From Chloroflexi bacterium HGW-Chloroflexi-3 (lineage in GTDB: Bacteria; Chloroflexota; Anaerolineae; Anaerolineales; Anaerolineaceae), in assembly GCA_002842045.1 (NCBI GenBank), contig PHBX01000008.1, positions 62,001-126,000 of the forward strand: DNA of 64,000 nt. Direction: 5' to 3'. Position 1 is the stretch's first letter. Each line of letters opens with the position of its first letter. The notes under the pieces were generated by a model. It worked only from the letters and a program-made list of their open reading frames with translations, was not told where the DNA came from and ran no database searches. A program made the position numbers and the translations under genes. Of the stretch, positions 54,952 to 63,093 are shown piece by piece.

Positions 54952-55910
54952 TGAATGACCAAAATACACCCTCCCCCCACATACCTGTACTTTACCATGA
55001 AATCATAAATGCGCTTGCTCCCCACTCTGGAGGCCTATATATCGATGGAACTTTAGGAGCTGGTGGTCACGCCGTGGGGATATTAGATGCATCTACTCCA
55101 GACGGAAAATTACTTGGAATAGACCTGGATCCCCATGCGCTGGTAATAGCGAACCAACGACTCTCCGTGTTCAAAGATCGGGTTTTTGTGAAGCAAGGTA
55201 CTTATGTCGATGTAGCATCTTTTGTAAAAGAGATTGGATGGCTTTTTGTGGATGGAATTGTTCTCGATTTAGGTGTATCGTCCATCCAGCTTGATACAAA
55301 AGAAAGAGGGTTTTCTTTTCTATATGATGCTCCTTTAGATATGAGATTTGGTGACCAAAACAGTTTCAATGCCGCAGATCTGGTGAACTCATTAGCTGAG
55401 AATGATTTGGCAAACATTATCTGGAAATATGGGGAAGAAAAATATTCCAGAAAAATCGCAAGAATAATCTACCAGAACAGGCCAATAAACTCAACCTTTG
55501 AATTAGCAGATCTGATTAAAAAAGCTTATGGAAACCAATATAGCCAGATCCATCCCGCCACTCGGACATTCCAGGCAATCCGTATTGCAGTAAATCAGGA
55601 AATGCAAGCCATTGAATCTGTTATTCCTCAGGCAATCAGTCTCTTAAAACCTGGAGGAAAATTGGCCATTATTTCCTTTCACTCATTGGAGGATCGGATT
55701 GTAAAGTCAATTTTTAGAACAGAAAGTAAGGATTGTATCTGTCCACCGGATCAACCCATTTGTACCTGTAAACACATCAAATCAATAAAGGAGGTAAATA
55801 GAAAACCCATTGAAGCATCACCAGAAGAAATAACCAATAACCCTCGGGCGAGAAGTGCAAAGTTAAGATGCTGCTTTTATTGGTTGTGCTTGTTCTATCT
55901 TTTTTTATGA
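54951..55910 (+). CDS. rsmH: 16S rRNA m4C1402 methyltransferase RsmH, C-terminus out of frame
   Basis: A 319-residue SAM enzyme that N4-methylates C1402 of 16S rRNA. Motifs are HIPVLYHEII, DGTLGAGGHAVGIL, DLGVSSIQLD, GFSFLYDAPLDMRF, HPATRTFQAIRIAVNQEMQA and FHSLEDRIVKSIF. The usual ending NPRARSAKLR is present near residue 305, but the next residues (CCFYWLCLFYLFL) are read from the ftsL sequence in another frame, so the normal tail is missing. The methyltransferase core is complete and likely active. It starts inside the mraZ stop (TAATG overlap). Confidence 0.92.
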   Translation: MNDQNTPSPHIPVLYHEIINALAPHSGGLYIDGTLGAGGHAVGILDASTPDGKLLGIDLDPHALVIANQRLSVFKDRVFVKQGTYVDVASFVKEIGWLFVDGIVLDLGVSSIQLDTKERGFSFLYDAPLDMRFGDQNSFNAADLVNSLAENDLANIIWKYGEEKYSRKIARIIYQNRPINSTFELADLIKKAYGNQYSQIHPATRTFQAIRIAVNQEMQAIESVIPQAISLLKPGGKLAIISFHSLEDRIVKSIFRTESKDCICPPDQPICTCKHIKSIKEVNRKPIEASPEEITNNPRARSAKLRCCFYWLCLFYLFL

Positions 55911-56263
55911 ACCTTAATTTCACCGCTAGAGCAGCGCAGGCAGGTGTTCAGGTCCGATTATTAGAAGCAGAGAGAGAATCACTAATTCGCTCAATTTCTG
56001 CTAACAGTACCACTCTTGCCTTGCTAACTTCAGCAACAAACATGCAAAACCGGGCAAAAGAATTAGGATTTGTTCCTGCGACCAGAGCAGATATTGAATA
56101 CTTATACATTCCCAATTACATCGGTAAACAACCAGAACCTGTAACAATCCCCCGATCCGTCGCTGATCAGGAAAATTTCCGGATGATACCGGCTTTTACC
56201 CAATCGATCTGGGATTGGTTGTATCAAGGCACCTTTATTATGTTAGACAAAGAGGGTCAATAA
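55868..56263 (+). CDS. ftsL: FtsL/DivIC-like division protein, N-terminus truncated
   Basis: A 131-residue frame that starts directly in the membrane helix (LLLLVVLVLSFFMNLNF), followed by a coiled coil (GVQVRLLEAERESLIRS) and the C-terminal AKELGFVPATR segment typical of FtsL. It lacks the basic cytoplasmic N-terminus expected before the helix, and the ATG has no ribosome site. The frame overlaps the end of rsmH by 43 nt. I think sequence joining the two genes was lost. If real, the protein may still insert. FtsL holds the FtsW-PBP complex at the septum. Confidence 0.7.
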   Translation: MLLLLVVLVLSFFMNLNFTARAAQAGVQVRLLEAERESLIRSISANSTTLALLTSATNMQNRAKELGFVPATRADIEYLYIPNYIGKQPEPVTIPRSVADQENFRMIPAFTQSIWDWLYQGTFIMLDKEGQ

Positions 56264-56264
56264 C

Positions 56265-58067
56265 ATGCGACGAGAAAAGATGCGCTTTTATTTTGTTGGT
56301 ATTGCAATTATCTTATTTTCTATCACCATTGTCTTTCGTTTAGTTCAAATACAAACTGATCCGGTTTTTCATGAGATCAGCGAGAAAGTCGGTAACCAGG
56401 CAACCTATAAACCCAAAGATTTTGAAGCTGTGCGCGGAAACATTTACGACCGGTGGGGTAATTTGCTTGCCGGTAATAATGAGGTTTATGAAATTGGTGT
56501 CAACCTGAATCAAATTACCGAGAGTAACAAAAACGAAATTGTTAATTTCATATCCAGCCTGACTGGCTTAAATAGAGATTTTGTAAGAACCAGAGTCGAA
56601 ATCCCGTATCAACCAGAACCATTAAAAGAAAATTATGCAGTGTTTTCAACGATCTATAGAAATGCGACTGAAAAAATGGTAGAGGAAATTTCGATGGCTC
56701 AGGAAACAAACCGCGCACTTTATCCAATCACATGGAATGGCCGTCTTGAAAGAACCTATCCCGATCATCGATTAGGAGCGAATGTTCTTGGCTTTTACAG
56801 TTCTGTTGGTTTTTTTGGTGTGGAAGGTTTTTACGACAATATCCTATCAACTGTTGAAACATCCACATTTATTTCAATGAACCCCTATGATGTCATGGAA
56901 ATACCTGATATTCCTCATGGAGCTAGTGTGATATTGACAATTGATCGTGAAATTCAAGCGAGAATGGAAGAAATTCTGGATCGTTCAATTAAAAATTCTG
57001 GATCATCATCAGGCACGGTCATCGTTATGGACCCTGAAACTGGTGAAATACTGGCTATGGCGACAACTCCCCGCGCTAATCTAAACCAGCCATCTGAACA
57101 AATTTTGGCAGAATATCCAACACTTAATGTGGATGGTTATGATATTCAGACACCTTTTAATCGCGCAATTATGCAAACCTATGAGCCAGGTTCTGTTTTT
57201 AAAGTATTCACACTGGCAGCTGCTCTGGATTCCGGTGCAGTAACCCCTGAAACTGAGTTTCTCGATACCGGGGTAGTAAATATTGGTGGCATGACCATAT
57301 ACAACTGGGATTACGGAGCCTGGGGTTACCAGGATATGACAGGATGTATGCAGCATTCCCTGAATGTTTGTCTGGTCTGGATGGCTCAACAGACAACCAC
57401 TAAAACCTTTTATGAGTATCTCTCTTCTTTTAATATTGATAGAAAAACCAACATTGATATGGATGGGGAAGCCAGCTTTCCATTCCTATCCCCCAGCAAC
57501 CCCACTCCTTTTGGATCAGATCCCAATGCGCCCCGCTGGTATGAAGGTATGATCGGTCCACATTCATTCGGACAGGGTGTCTCGGTTACACCTATCAGAA
57601 TGATCACTTCCATTGCAGCGATAGCAAATGACGGACGCATGATGGCTCCTCATATTCAAAAAGCTGTGGTTCAGGATGGCAGGATCAGATACTATAATCC
57701 AAAAATTGTTTCGACACCGATCAAACCCGAAACAGCACACACAATCACCGAAATGCTGGCGGTTTCATTGGAAAAGGAGGCCTCAGATGCATTGGTCGAA
57801 GGATATCGTTTGGCCGGAAAAACAGGAACCGCTGAAATTCCCAGCCGACAGGGTTATGTGGCCGGGCAAACGAATGCATCCTTTGTTGGCTGGGGCCCAG
57901 TAGATGATCCCAAATTTATTGTTTATATCTGGTTGGAAAAACCTCAGTCAAGTATCTGGAGCTCCGTCGTTGTGTCTCCAGTGTTCAGTGAGATTGTTGA
58001 AAACCTGGTAATTCTGATGGATATACCACCCGATAAAATTCGAATGGAAATGGCAAGCAGCCAATAA
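56265..58067 (+). CDS. class B penicillin-binding protein (FtsI/PBP2-type transpeptidase)
   Basis: A 600-residue D,D-transpeptidase with a short cytoplasmic lead and one membrane helix (residues 8-28). The N-terminal pedestal (VRGNIYDRWGNLLA) and the transpeptidase domain (from about 230) follow, with intact motifs SVFK (about residue 310), SLN (about 365) and KTGTAE (about 518). It cross-links peptidoglycan at the septum with FtsW. No PASTA repeats. It starts 1 nt after ftsL and 7 nt before murF. This intact enzyme contrasts with the dead domain of the SEDS fusion at the left end. Confidence 0.92.
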   Translation: MRREKMRFYFVGIAIILFSITIVFRLVQIQTDPVFHEISEKVGNQATYKPKDFEAVRGNIYDRWGNLLAGNNEVYEIGVNLNQITESNKNEIVNFISSLTGLNRDFVRTRVEIPYQPEPLKENYAVFSTIYRNATEKMVEEISMAQETNRALYPITWNGRLERTYPDHRLGANVLGFYSSVGFFGVEGFYDNILSTVETSTFISMNPYDVMEIPDIPHGASVILTIDREIQARMEEILDRSIKNSGSSSGTVIVMDPETGEILAMATTPRANLNQPSEQILAEYPTLNVDGYDIQTPFNRAIMQTYEPGSVFKVFTLAAALDSGAVTPETEFLDTGVVNIGGMTIYNWDYGAWGYQDMTGCMQHSLNVCLVWMAQQTTTKTFYEYLSSFNIDRKTNIDMDGEASFPFLSPSNPTPFGSDPNAPRWYEGMIGPHSFGQGVSVTPIRMITSIAAIANDGRMMAPHIQKAVVQDGRIRYYNPKIVSTPIKPETAHTITEMLAVSLEKEASDALVEGYRLAGKTGTAEIPSRQGYVAGQTNASFVGWGPVDDPKFIVYIWLEKPQSSIWSSVVVSPVFSEIVENLVILMDIPPDKIRMEMASSQ

Positions 58068-58074
58068 GGAAGAA

Positions 58075-59487
58075 ATGCTTACAGTAGCCGATATATTTGA
58101 AGCCTTAACTCATAAAAGACCAACTGCCCCGCAAATAATTAGCGAGGCAGCCGTTGATTCAAGACAGGTTATTCCGGCAGCATTATTTGTTGCGCTCGAA
58201 GGTGAACAACAAGATGGACACCAATATGTGAATGATGCTTTTCGTCGTGGCGCACAGGTAGTTCTTATTGAAAAACAAATTGAGTCACAATATCCAATCA
58301 TTGATCTGAGAAACGACAAATTACCCGAAATCTTGCCATCTTTTGAACAACCAGTTGCATTGTTGGTCATTAACACACTTGATGCTTTACAAAAAATTGC
58401 AGCATATTGGCGGAGGAAACTCAATATTCGAGTAATTGGAATTACAGGATCTGTTGGTAAATCCACAACCAAAGAATTAATTGCTGAGGTACTCAGTCAG
58501 AAATACAGAACCTTAAAAAATGTTGGAAACCTGAATAATGAGATTGGATTACCTCTCACCATTTTACGAATGACAGAAAGTCACCAACGTGCTGTATTAG
58601 AAATGGGCTTTTATATACCAGGTGAGATCAAACTTCTTTGTGAGATAGCAGATCCTATTGCTGGAGTCATAACAAATATTGGCGCTGTACATGCTGAAAG
58701 AGCTGGATCTTTAGAAGCGATTGCTCAAGGGAAAGCGGAATTGGTTGAATATCTACCTTCGACTGGAACAGCTATCTTAAATTACGATGACCCCCTTGTC
58801 AGACCCATGGCTGAAAAAACGCAAGCCAGTGTCCTTTTTTATGGTTTGGACCCCCTGGCTCATCTTTGGGCGGATCAGATTGAAGGATTAGGCTTACAGG
58901 GCATTCGTTTTTGTCTGCACTATAAAAATGAGAGACTATTTTTACGTGTTCCACTGATCGGTCAACATTCTGTGCATACAGCCTTACGCGCTGCAGCAAT
59001 CGGACTGGTAGAAGGGCTGACCTGGCAGGAAATCGTAAATGGTTTACAACAAGGTCATACTCAGTTAAGACTTGCAGCTGTAACCACACCTACAGGCGCA
59101 CTCATATTGGATGACACTTATAATGCGTCACCCGATTCTGTGCTGGCTGCCCTAAATTTATTGGATGAATTGCAAGGTGAAAAATGTGCAGTACTGGGTG
59201 ACATGTTAGAATTAGGCCTTTATGAAGAACAAGGGCATGAAATGGTTGGCGTACGAGCTGCACAGGTAGTTAAGCGATTGATCACAGTTGGTGAACGTGC
59301 CAGAATAATTGCACAGGCTGCAAAACGCTCGGGTTTACCCGGAAAAATGATAACCAGTGTTGATACTGTTGCAGAAGCCATTCATGTGTTACAAGGGACA
59401 TTCAACAAGGATGATGTAGTGCTAGTTAAAGGATCCCACGGTTTACACATGGAACAAATCGTATATGCCCTGGAGGTAGAAAAATGA
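58075..59487 (+). CDS. murF: UDP-MurNAc-tripeptide-D-Ala-D-Ala ligase
   Basis: A 470-residue Mur ligase. The N-terminal domain has AVDSRQVIPAALFVALEGE and DGHQYVNDAF. The ATP loop is GITGSVGKSTTKE, and NLNNEIGLPLTIL and the central EMGFYIPGEI follow. LILDDTYNASPDSVLAALN is the MurF-type pattern that separates it from MurE. It adds D-Ala-D-Ala to the UDP-MurNAc tripeptide in the cytoplasm. It overlaps mraY by 4 nt. No murE lies between the PBP and this gene. Confidence 0.94.
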   Translation: MLTVADIFEALTHKRPTAPQIISEAAVDSRQVIPAALFVALEGEQQDGHQYVNDAFRRGAQVVLIEKQIESQYPIIDLRNDKLPEILPSFEQPVALLVINTLDALQKIAAYWRRKLNIRVIGITGSVGKSTTKELIAEVLSQKYRTLKNVGNLNNEIGLPLTILRMTESHQRAVLEMGFYIPGEIKLLCEIADPIAGVITNIGAVHAERAGSLEAIAQGKAELVEYLPSTGTAILNYDDPLVRPMAEKTQASVLFYGLDPLAHLWADQIEGLGLQGIRFCLHYKNERLFLRVPLIGQHSVHTALRAAAIGLVEGLTWQEIVNGLQQGHTQLRLAAVTTPTGALILDDTYNASPDSVLAALNLLDELQGEKCAVLGDMLELGLYEEQGHEMVGVRAAQVVKRLITVGERARIIAQAAKRSGLPGKMITSVDTVAEAIHVLQGTFNKDDVVLVKGSHGLHMEQIVYALEVEK

Positions 59488-60476
59488 CCGAAGCTCCAAT
59501 GGCATTAGCATTAAGTGGCATTAGCTTTTTAATGGCTGTCATTTGGGGACCGCCATTACTCAGGATATTAAAACATTTTAAAATTGGAAAAATCATCCGT
59601 GTTGAAGGCCCAAACTCCCATATCAGCAAAATGGGAACCCCCACCATGGGCGGTGTCATGTTCATCGCTCCTGTTGCATTATTAACCGTTCTCCTGAATG
59701 CCGCTAGTTTACTTGGTTTTAACGTATTAGGACGATCTGTTTTACTTCCATTAGGCACATTGTTTGTTTATGGAATTTTAGGAATGATTGATGATTGGGA
59801 AGGCATTCGCGGATCTCGAAAAGGAATTGGAATGCGAGCGCGAACCAAATTTTTCCTTCAAGTTATTATTGCAACCTTAATAGGCATTATGCTTAAATAT
59901 GTATTGGATGTACCGGAAATGTTCTGGCCCAGTCTTAAAATGGAAATTCCTCTTGGAATTTTTTATATTCCCATTACCATTGTTGCTATTGTTGGTTTTT
60001 CAAACGCCGTAAATTTGACGGATGGATTGGATGGTTTGGCTGGATTGATCTCAGCAACAGCTTTTACCGCCTTTGGAGCAATTGCATTATTTCAAGGTCA
60101 ATTCTATCTCGGGCGTTTTTGCTTCACGCTTGTTGGTGCCATTTTTGGCTTCTTATGGTTCAATGTGCATCCAGCGCAATTGTTTATGGGGGACACTGGT
60201 TCTCTGGCTTTAGGAGCTACCCTGGGTGTGGTGGCATTAATGACTGGGCAATGGTTATTACTTCCAATTATTGCCATTATTCCATTAAGTGAAACATTGA
60301 GTGTAATGTTGCAAGTTGCTTATTTCAAAATATCGGGAGGATTGCGTTTATTTAAAATGGCTCCTTTACACCATCATTTTGAGTTAAGTGGTTGGAGCGA
60401 AACCCAGGTCGTACAACGATTCTGGTTGGTAAGCTTGATTGCTACATTAATTGGAATTGCATTGGCGTTAATATGA
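59484..60476 (+). CDS. mraY: phospho-MurNAc-pentapeptide transferase
   Basis: A 330-residue membrane enzyme with about ten helices that moves phospho-MurNAc-pentapeptide to undecaprenyl phosphate, giving lipid I. Conserved loops: SKMGTPTMGG, GMIDDWEGI (Asp pair that binds Mg), NAVNLTDGLDGLAGL, FMGDTGSLALG and the C-terminal PLHHHFEL. It overlaps murF and murD by 4 nt on each side. Confidence 0.96.
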   Translation: MTEAPMALALSGISFLMAVIWGPPLLRILKHFKIGKIIRVEGPNSHISKMGTPTMGGVMFIAPVALLTVLLNAASLLGFNVLGRSVLLPLGTLFVYGILGMIDDWEGIRGSRKGIGMRARTKFFLQVIIATLIGIMLKYVLDVPEMFWPSLKMEIPLGIFYIPITIVAIVGFSNAVNLTDGLDGLAGLISATAFTAFGAIALFQGQFYLGRFCFTLVGAIFGFLWFNVHPAQLFMGDTGSLALGATLGVVALMTGQWLLLPIIAIIPLSETLSVMLQVAYFKISGGLRLFKMAPLHHHFELSGWSETQVVQRFWLVSLIATLIGIALALI

Positions 60477-61858
60477 AATCAGACTGGATGAATAAACAAG
60501 TTTTAGTGATTGGGGCTGCCAGGCAAGGGTTAGCGCTGGCACGATTTTTAGCCAGTCATGGCGCTGTCGTCACATTGAATGATGGACGGTTAGAGCAAGA
60601 TTTGCAATCCTCCAAAGATCAATTAAAAAATCTTCCCATCCGCTGGGTTTTGGGTGAACATCCGCTGGAATTATTACGTAGAACCGATCTGGTATGTGTT
60701 TCGGGTGGCGTACCGCTAGATATTCCACTTATTGTCAAAGCTGTGAACCTAAATATTCCTTTATCAAACGACTCTCAGGTCTTTATGGAAAACGTGCCCT
60801 GCCCGGTCATCGGTATCACCGGTTCAGCTGGCAAAACAACCACAACCACCTTGTTGGGGGATATTGCTTACAAAGCATTTGCAAAAGTCCGAAAAGTTTG
60901 GGTTGGAGGAAATATTGGCAATCCACTGATCAATCACGTTAAAGAAATGACAAGCGATGACCTGGTGATTCTTGAACTATCCAGCTTTCAACTTGAATTG
61001 ATGACGATTTCCCCCAATATTGCGGCTATCATGAATATCACCCCAAACCACTTGGACCGTCACGGCACTTTAGAAGCTTATACCTCAGCCAAAGCAAATA
61101 TCCTTAAGCACCAGACATCCAATGATTATGCAATCCTCAACCGGGATGATCGAGGGTCTTTTGGATTAAGGCAATTGGTCAAGGGCAAACTGGTCAGTTT
61201 TGGATTTTCTCCCATCAGAGAAGACCATAATGGTTCGTACATCGAGAATGATGCTGTCTGGGTTACAAATCAGGGAATAAGTGAAGAAATCTGCAAACTC
61301 AATGAAATCACGCTTCCAGGAAAACACAATATTTCGAATGTTCTGGCTGCCAGTGCAATTTCAATGGTCGCTGGTTTGAGCCAAGAAGCAATCAGAGCTG
61401 CCATACTCGAATTCAAAGGAGTCCCCCACCGTTTGCAATTCGTTCGAGAGTGGAATGGGATTCGTTGGATAAATGATTCGAAAGCAACGACACCAGAAGG
61501 ATCCATGGCAGCTATTGAGGCATTTTCAGATCCTATCGTTCTCCTCTTGGGAGGAAAAGATAAAAATTTACCCTGGAATAATTTGTTAAAACTGGTAAAC
61601 CGGAAAGTAGATCATATTATTTTATTTGGTAATGCTGCCGAAAAAATTCACGGCTACATAAAAGCTATGAAATTTCAAAATCAAAAATTCACTTTGGATA
61701 TATGCAATCATCTTCAGGATGCTGTCATCACTGCTAGCAAAATCGCTGAACCGGGCGACATCGTTTTGTTATCGCCAGGTGGTACCAGCTACGATGAATT
61801 CAAAGATTTCGAAGAGAGAGGAGAAAAGTTTCAATCATGGGTTCAACAACTCCAATAA
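60473..61858 (+). CDS. murD: UDP-N-acetylmuramoylalanine-D-glutamate ligase
   Basis: A 461-residue ligase that adds D-Glu to UDP-MurNAc-L-Ala. It has the N-terminal Rossmann region (VLVIGAARQGLALARFL), the ATP loop GITGSAGKTTTTTLLG, ELSSFQLELM, ITPNHLDRHGT, and the third domain with NDSKATTPEGSMAAI and LLLGGKDKNLPW. The ATG at 60473 forms ATGA with the mraY stop; the longer frame upstream lies in mraY. It overlaps ftsW by 22 nt. Confidence 0.95.
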   Translation: MKSDWMNKQVLVIGAARQGLALARFLASHGAVVTLNDGRLEQDLQSSKDQLKNLPIRWVLGEHPLELLRRTDLVCVSGGVPLDIPLIVKAVNLNIPLSNDSQVFMENVPCPVIGITGSAGKTTTTTLLGDIAYKAFAKVRKVWVGGNIGNPLINHVKEMTSDDLVILELSSFQLELMTISPNIAAIMNITPNHLDRHGTLEAYTSAKANILKHQTSNDYAILNRDDRGSFGLRQLVKGKLVSFGFSPIREDHNGSYIENDAVWVTNQGISEEICKLNEITLPGKHNISNVLAASAISMVAGLSQEAIRAAILEFKGVPHRLQFVREWNGIRWINDSKATTPEGSMAAIEAFSDPIVLLLGGKDKNLPWNNLLKLVNRKVDHIILFGNAAEKIHGYIKAMKFQNQKFTLDICNHLQDAVITASKIAEPGDIVLLSPGGTSYDEFKDFEERGEKFQSWVQQLQ

Positions 61859-63093
61859 AGTCTAAAAGCTCTACCCAACCAAACCCAAAAATCCCCTTCT
61901 TGAAGACGATTGATTTTCCTTTGGTATTAATTGTTTTAGCCCTGTATTTGTTTGGATTGGTGGTTCTTTATTCCGCATCCATGCCGATGGCTTACTATTC
62001 GAGTATCCCAACCTCACCCTGGGATTATGTATCCAGACAGGCGTTATTTGGCTTGATTGGTTTAGCAGGTGGGTTCTTTATTGCCTGGATTGATTATCGT
62101 GTCTGGAAAAAATTCATGCTTCCTGCCTTGCTGGGGACCTGGATCGTTCTATTTCTGGTTTTGATTGTGGGATCATTCCGGCATGGGTCCACCCGCACAT
62201 TTTTTGATGGCAGTGTCCAGCCTTCAGAATTATCCAAAGTATTAATCATTTTATATTTATCCTTCTGGATTAAAAGCCGCCAGGAAAACCTCAAAAAATT
62301 GACGTTCTGGGTGATACCGATTGGATTTATTATCGGTGGTACTGCTGTGCTTTTAGCTCTGGAACCGGACTTCAGTGCTGTTTTAACGCTGGTGATGATC
62401 AGCAGCGTTATCCTTTTCCTGGCAAATTTGGATTGGAAACAAATCATCCTTATTGGTTTTGTTGCTGCATTATCATTTTTTATCATCATCCGTGTCACCA
62501 CCACAGGAAGCACCCGCTGGGGACAATTCATCACCGGTTATAACGATCCAAATCAAGCTTTAACCCAGGTGAAACGATCAATAGAGTCAGTGGTCAATGG
62601 TGGTTTCTTTGGGGTGGGTATTGGTCAGGGTACTGTAAAATTCACCGGATTGGAAGTCGGCCAATCTGATACCATTTTCACGGTTATTGCGGAAGAGGCA
62701 GGACTATTAGGAAGTATTGGCGTTTTGATTTTATACCTGCTCTTATTATGGAGAGGTTTCAAGATTGCTCTGGAAAGCGAAGACATGGCAGGCAGGTTGA
62801 TTGCCGGTGGTATCAGTTCATGGATTGCTTTGGAAGCTTTTATCAATATTGCCAGTTTGTTTAACATTGTCCCGATCGGAGGTAACACACTACCTTTCTT
62901 CAGTCTGGGAGGTTCAAGCCTGGTATCCATTCTTACAGGAATAGGGTTCGTATTAAGTGTCGGAAGAGTAAATCAGATCAAGAAAATTCAGGAAAGGAGT
63001 CCATTCAGTGCGGTTGTTGATTTGCGCTGGCGGGACAGGCGGAGGAGTGTACCCCGCACTCGCCGTCCTGCAAGCCATGGAAGGCAGTTATAG
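61837..63093 (+). CDS. ftsW: SEDS-family division polymerase FtsW
   Basis: A 418-residue ten-helix membrane protein that polymerises glycan at the septum with its class B PBP partner. Marks: LYLFGLVVLYSAS, SVQPSELSKV, the extracellular loop with YNDPNQALTQVKRS, GGFFGVGIGQG, EEAGLLGS, and NTLPFFSLGGSS near the end. The last 28 residues (AVVDLRWRDRRRSVPRTRR) are very basic and are encoded by DNA that also encodes the start of MurG in the +1 frame. It starts 22 nt inside murD. Confidence 0.94.
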   Translation: MGSTTPIKSKSSTQPNPKIPFLKTIDFPLVLIVLALYLFGLVVLYSASMPMAYYSSIPTSPWDYVSRQALFGLIGLAGGFFIAWIDYRVWKKFMLPALLGTWIVLFLVLIVGSFRHGSTRTFFDGSVQPSELSKVLIILYLSFWIKSRQENLKKLTFWVIPIGFIIGGTAVLLALEPDFSAVLTLVMISSVILFLANLDWKQIILIGFVAALSFFIIIRVTTTGSTRWGQFITGYNDPNQALTQVKRSIESVVNGGFFGVGIGQGTVKFTGLEVGQSDTIFTVIAEEAGLLGSIGVLILYLLLLWRGFKIALESEDMAGRLIAGGISSWIALEAFINIASLFNIVPIGGNTLPFFSLGGSSLVSILTGIGFVLSVGRVNQIKKIQERSPFSAVVDLRWRDRRRSVPRTRRPASHGRQL

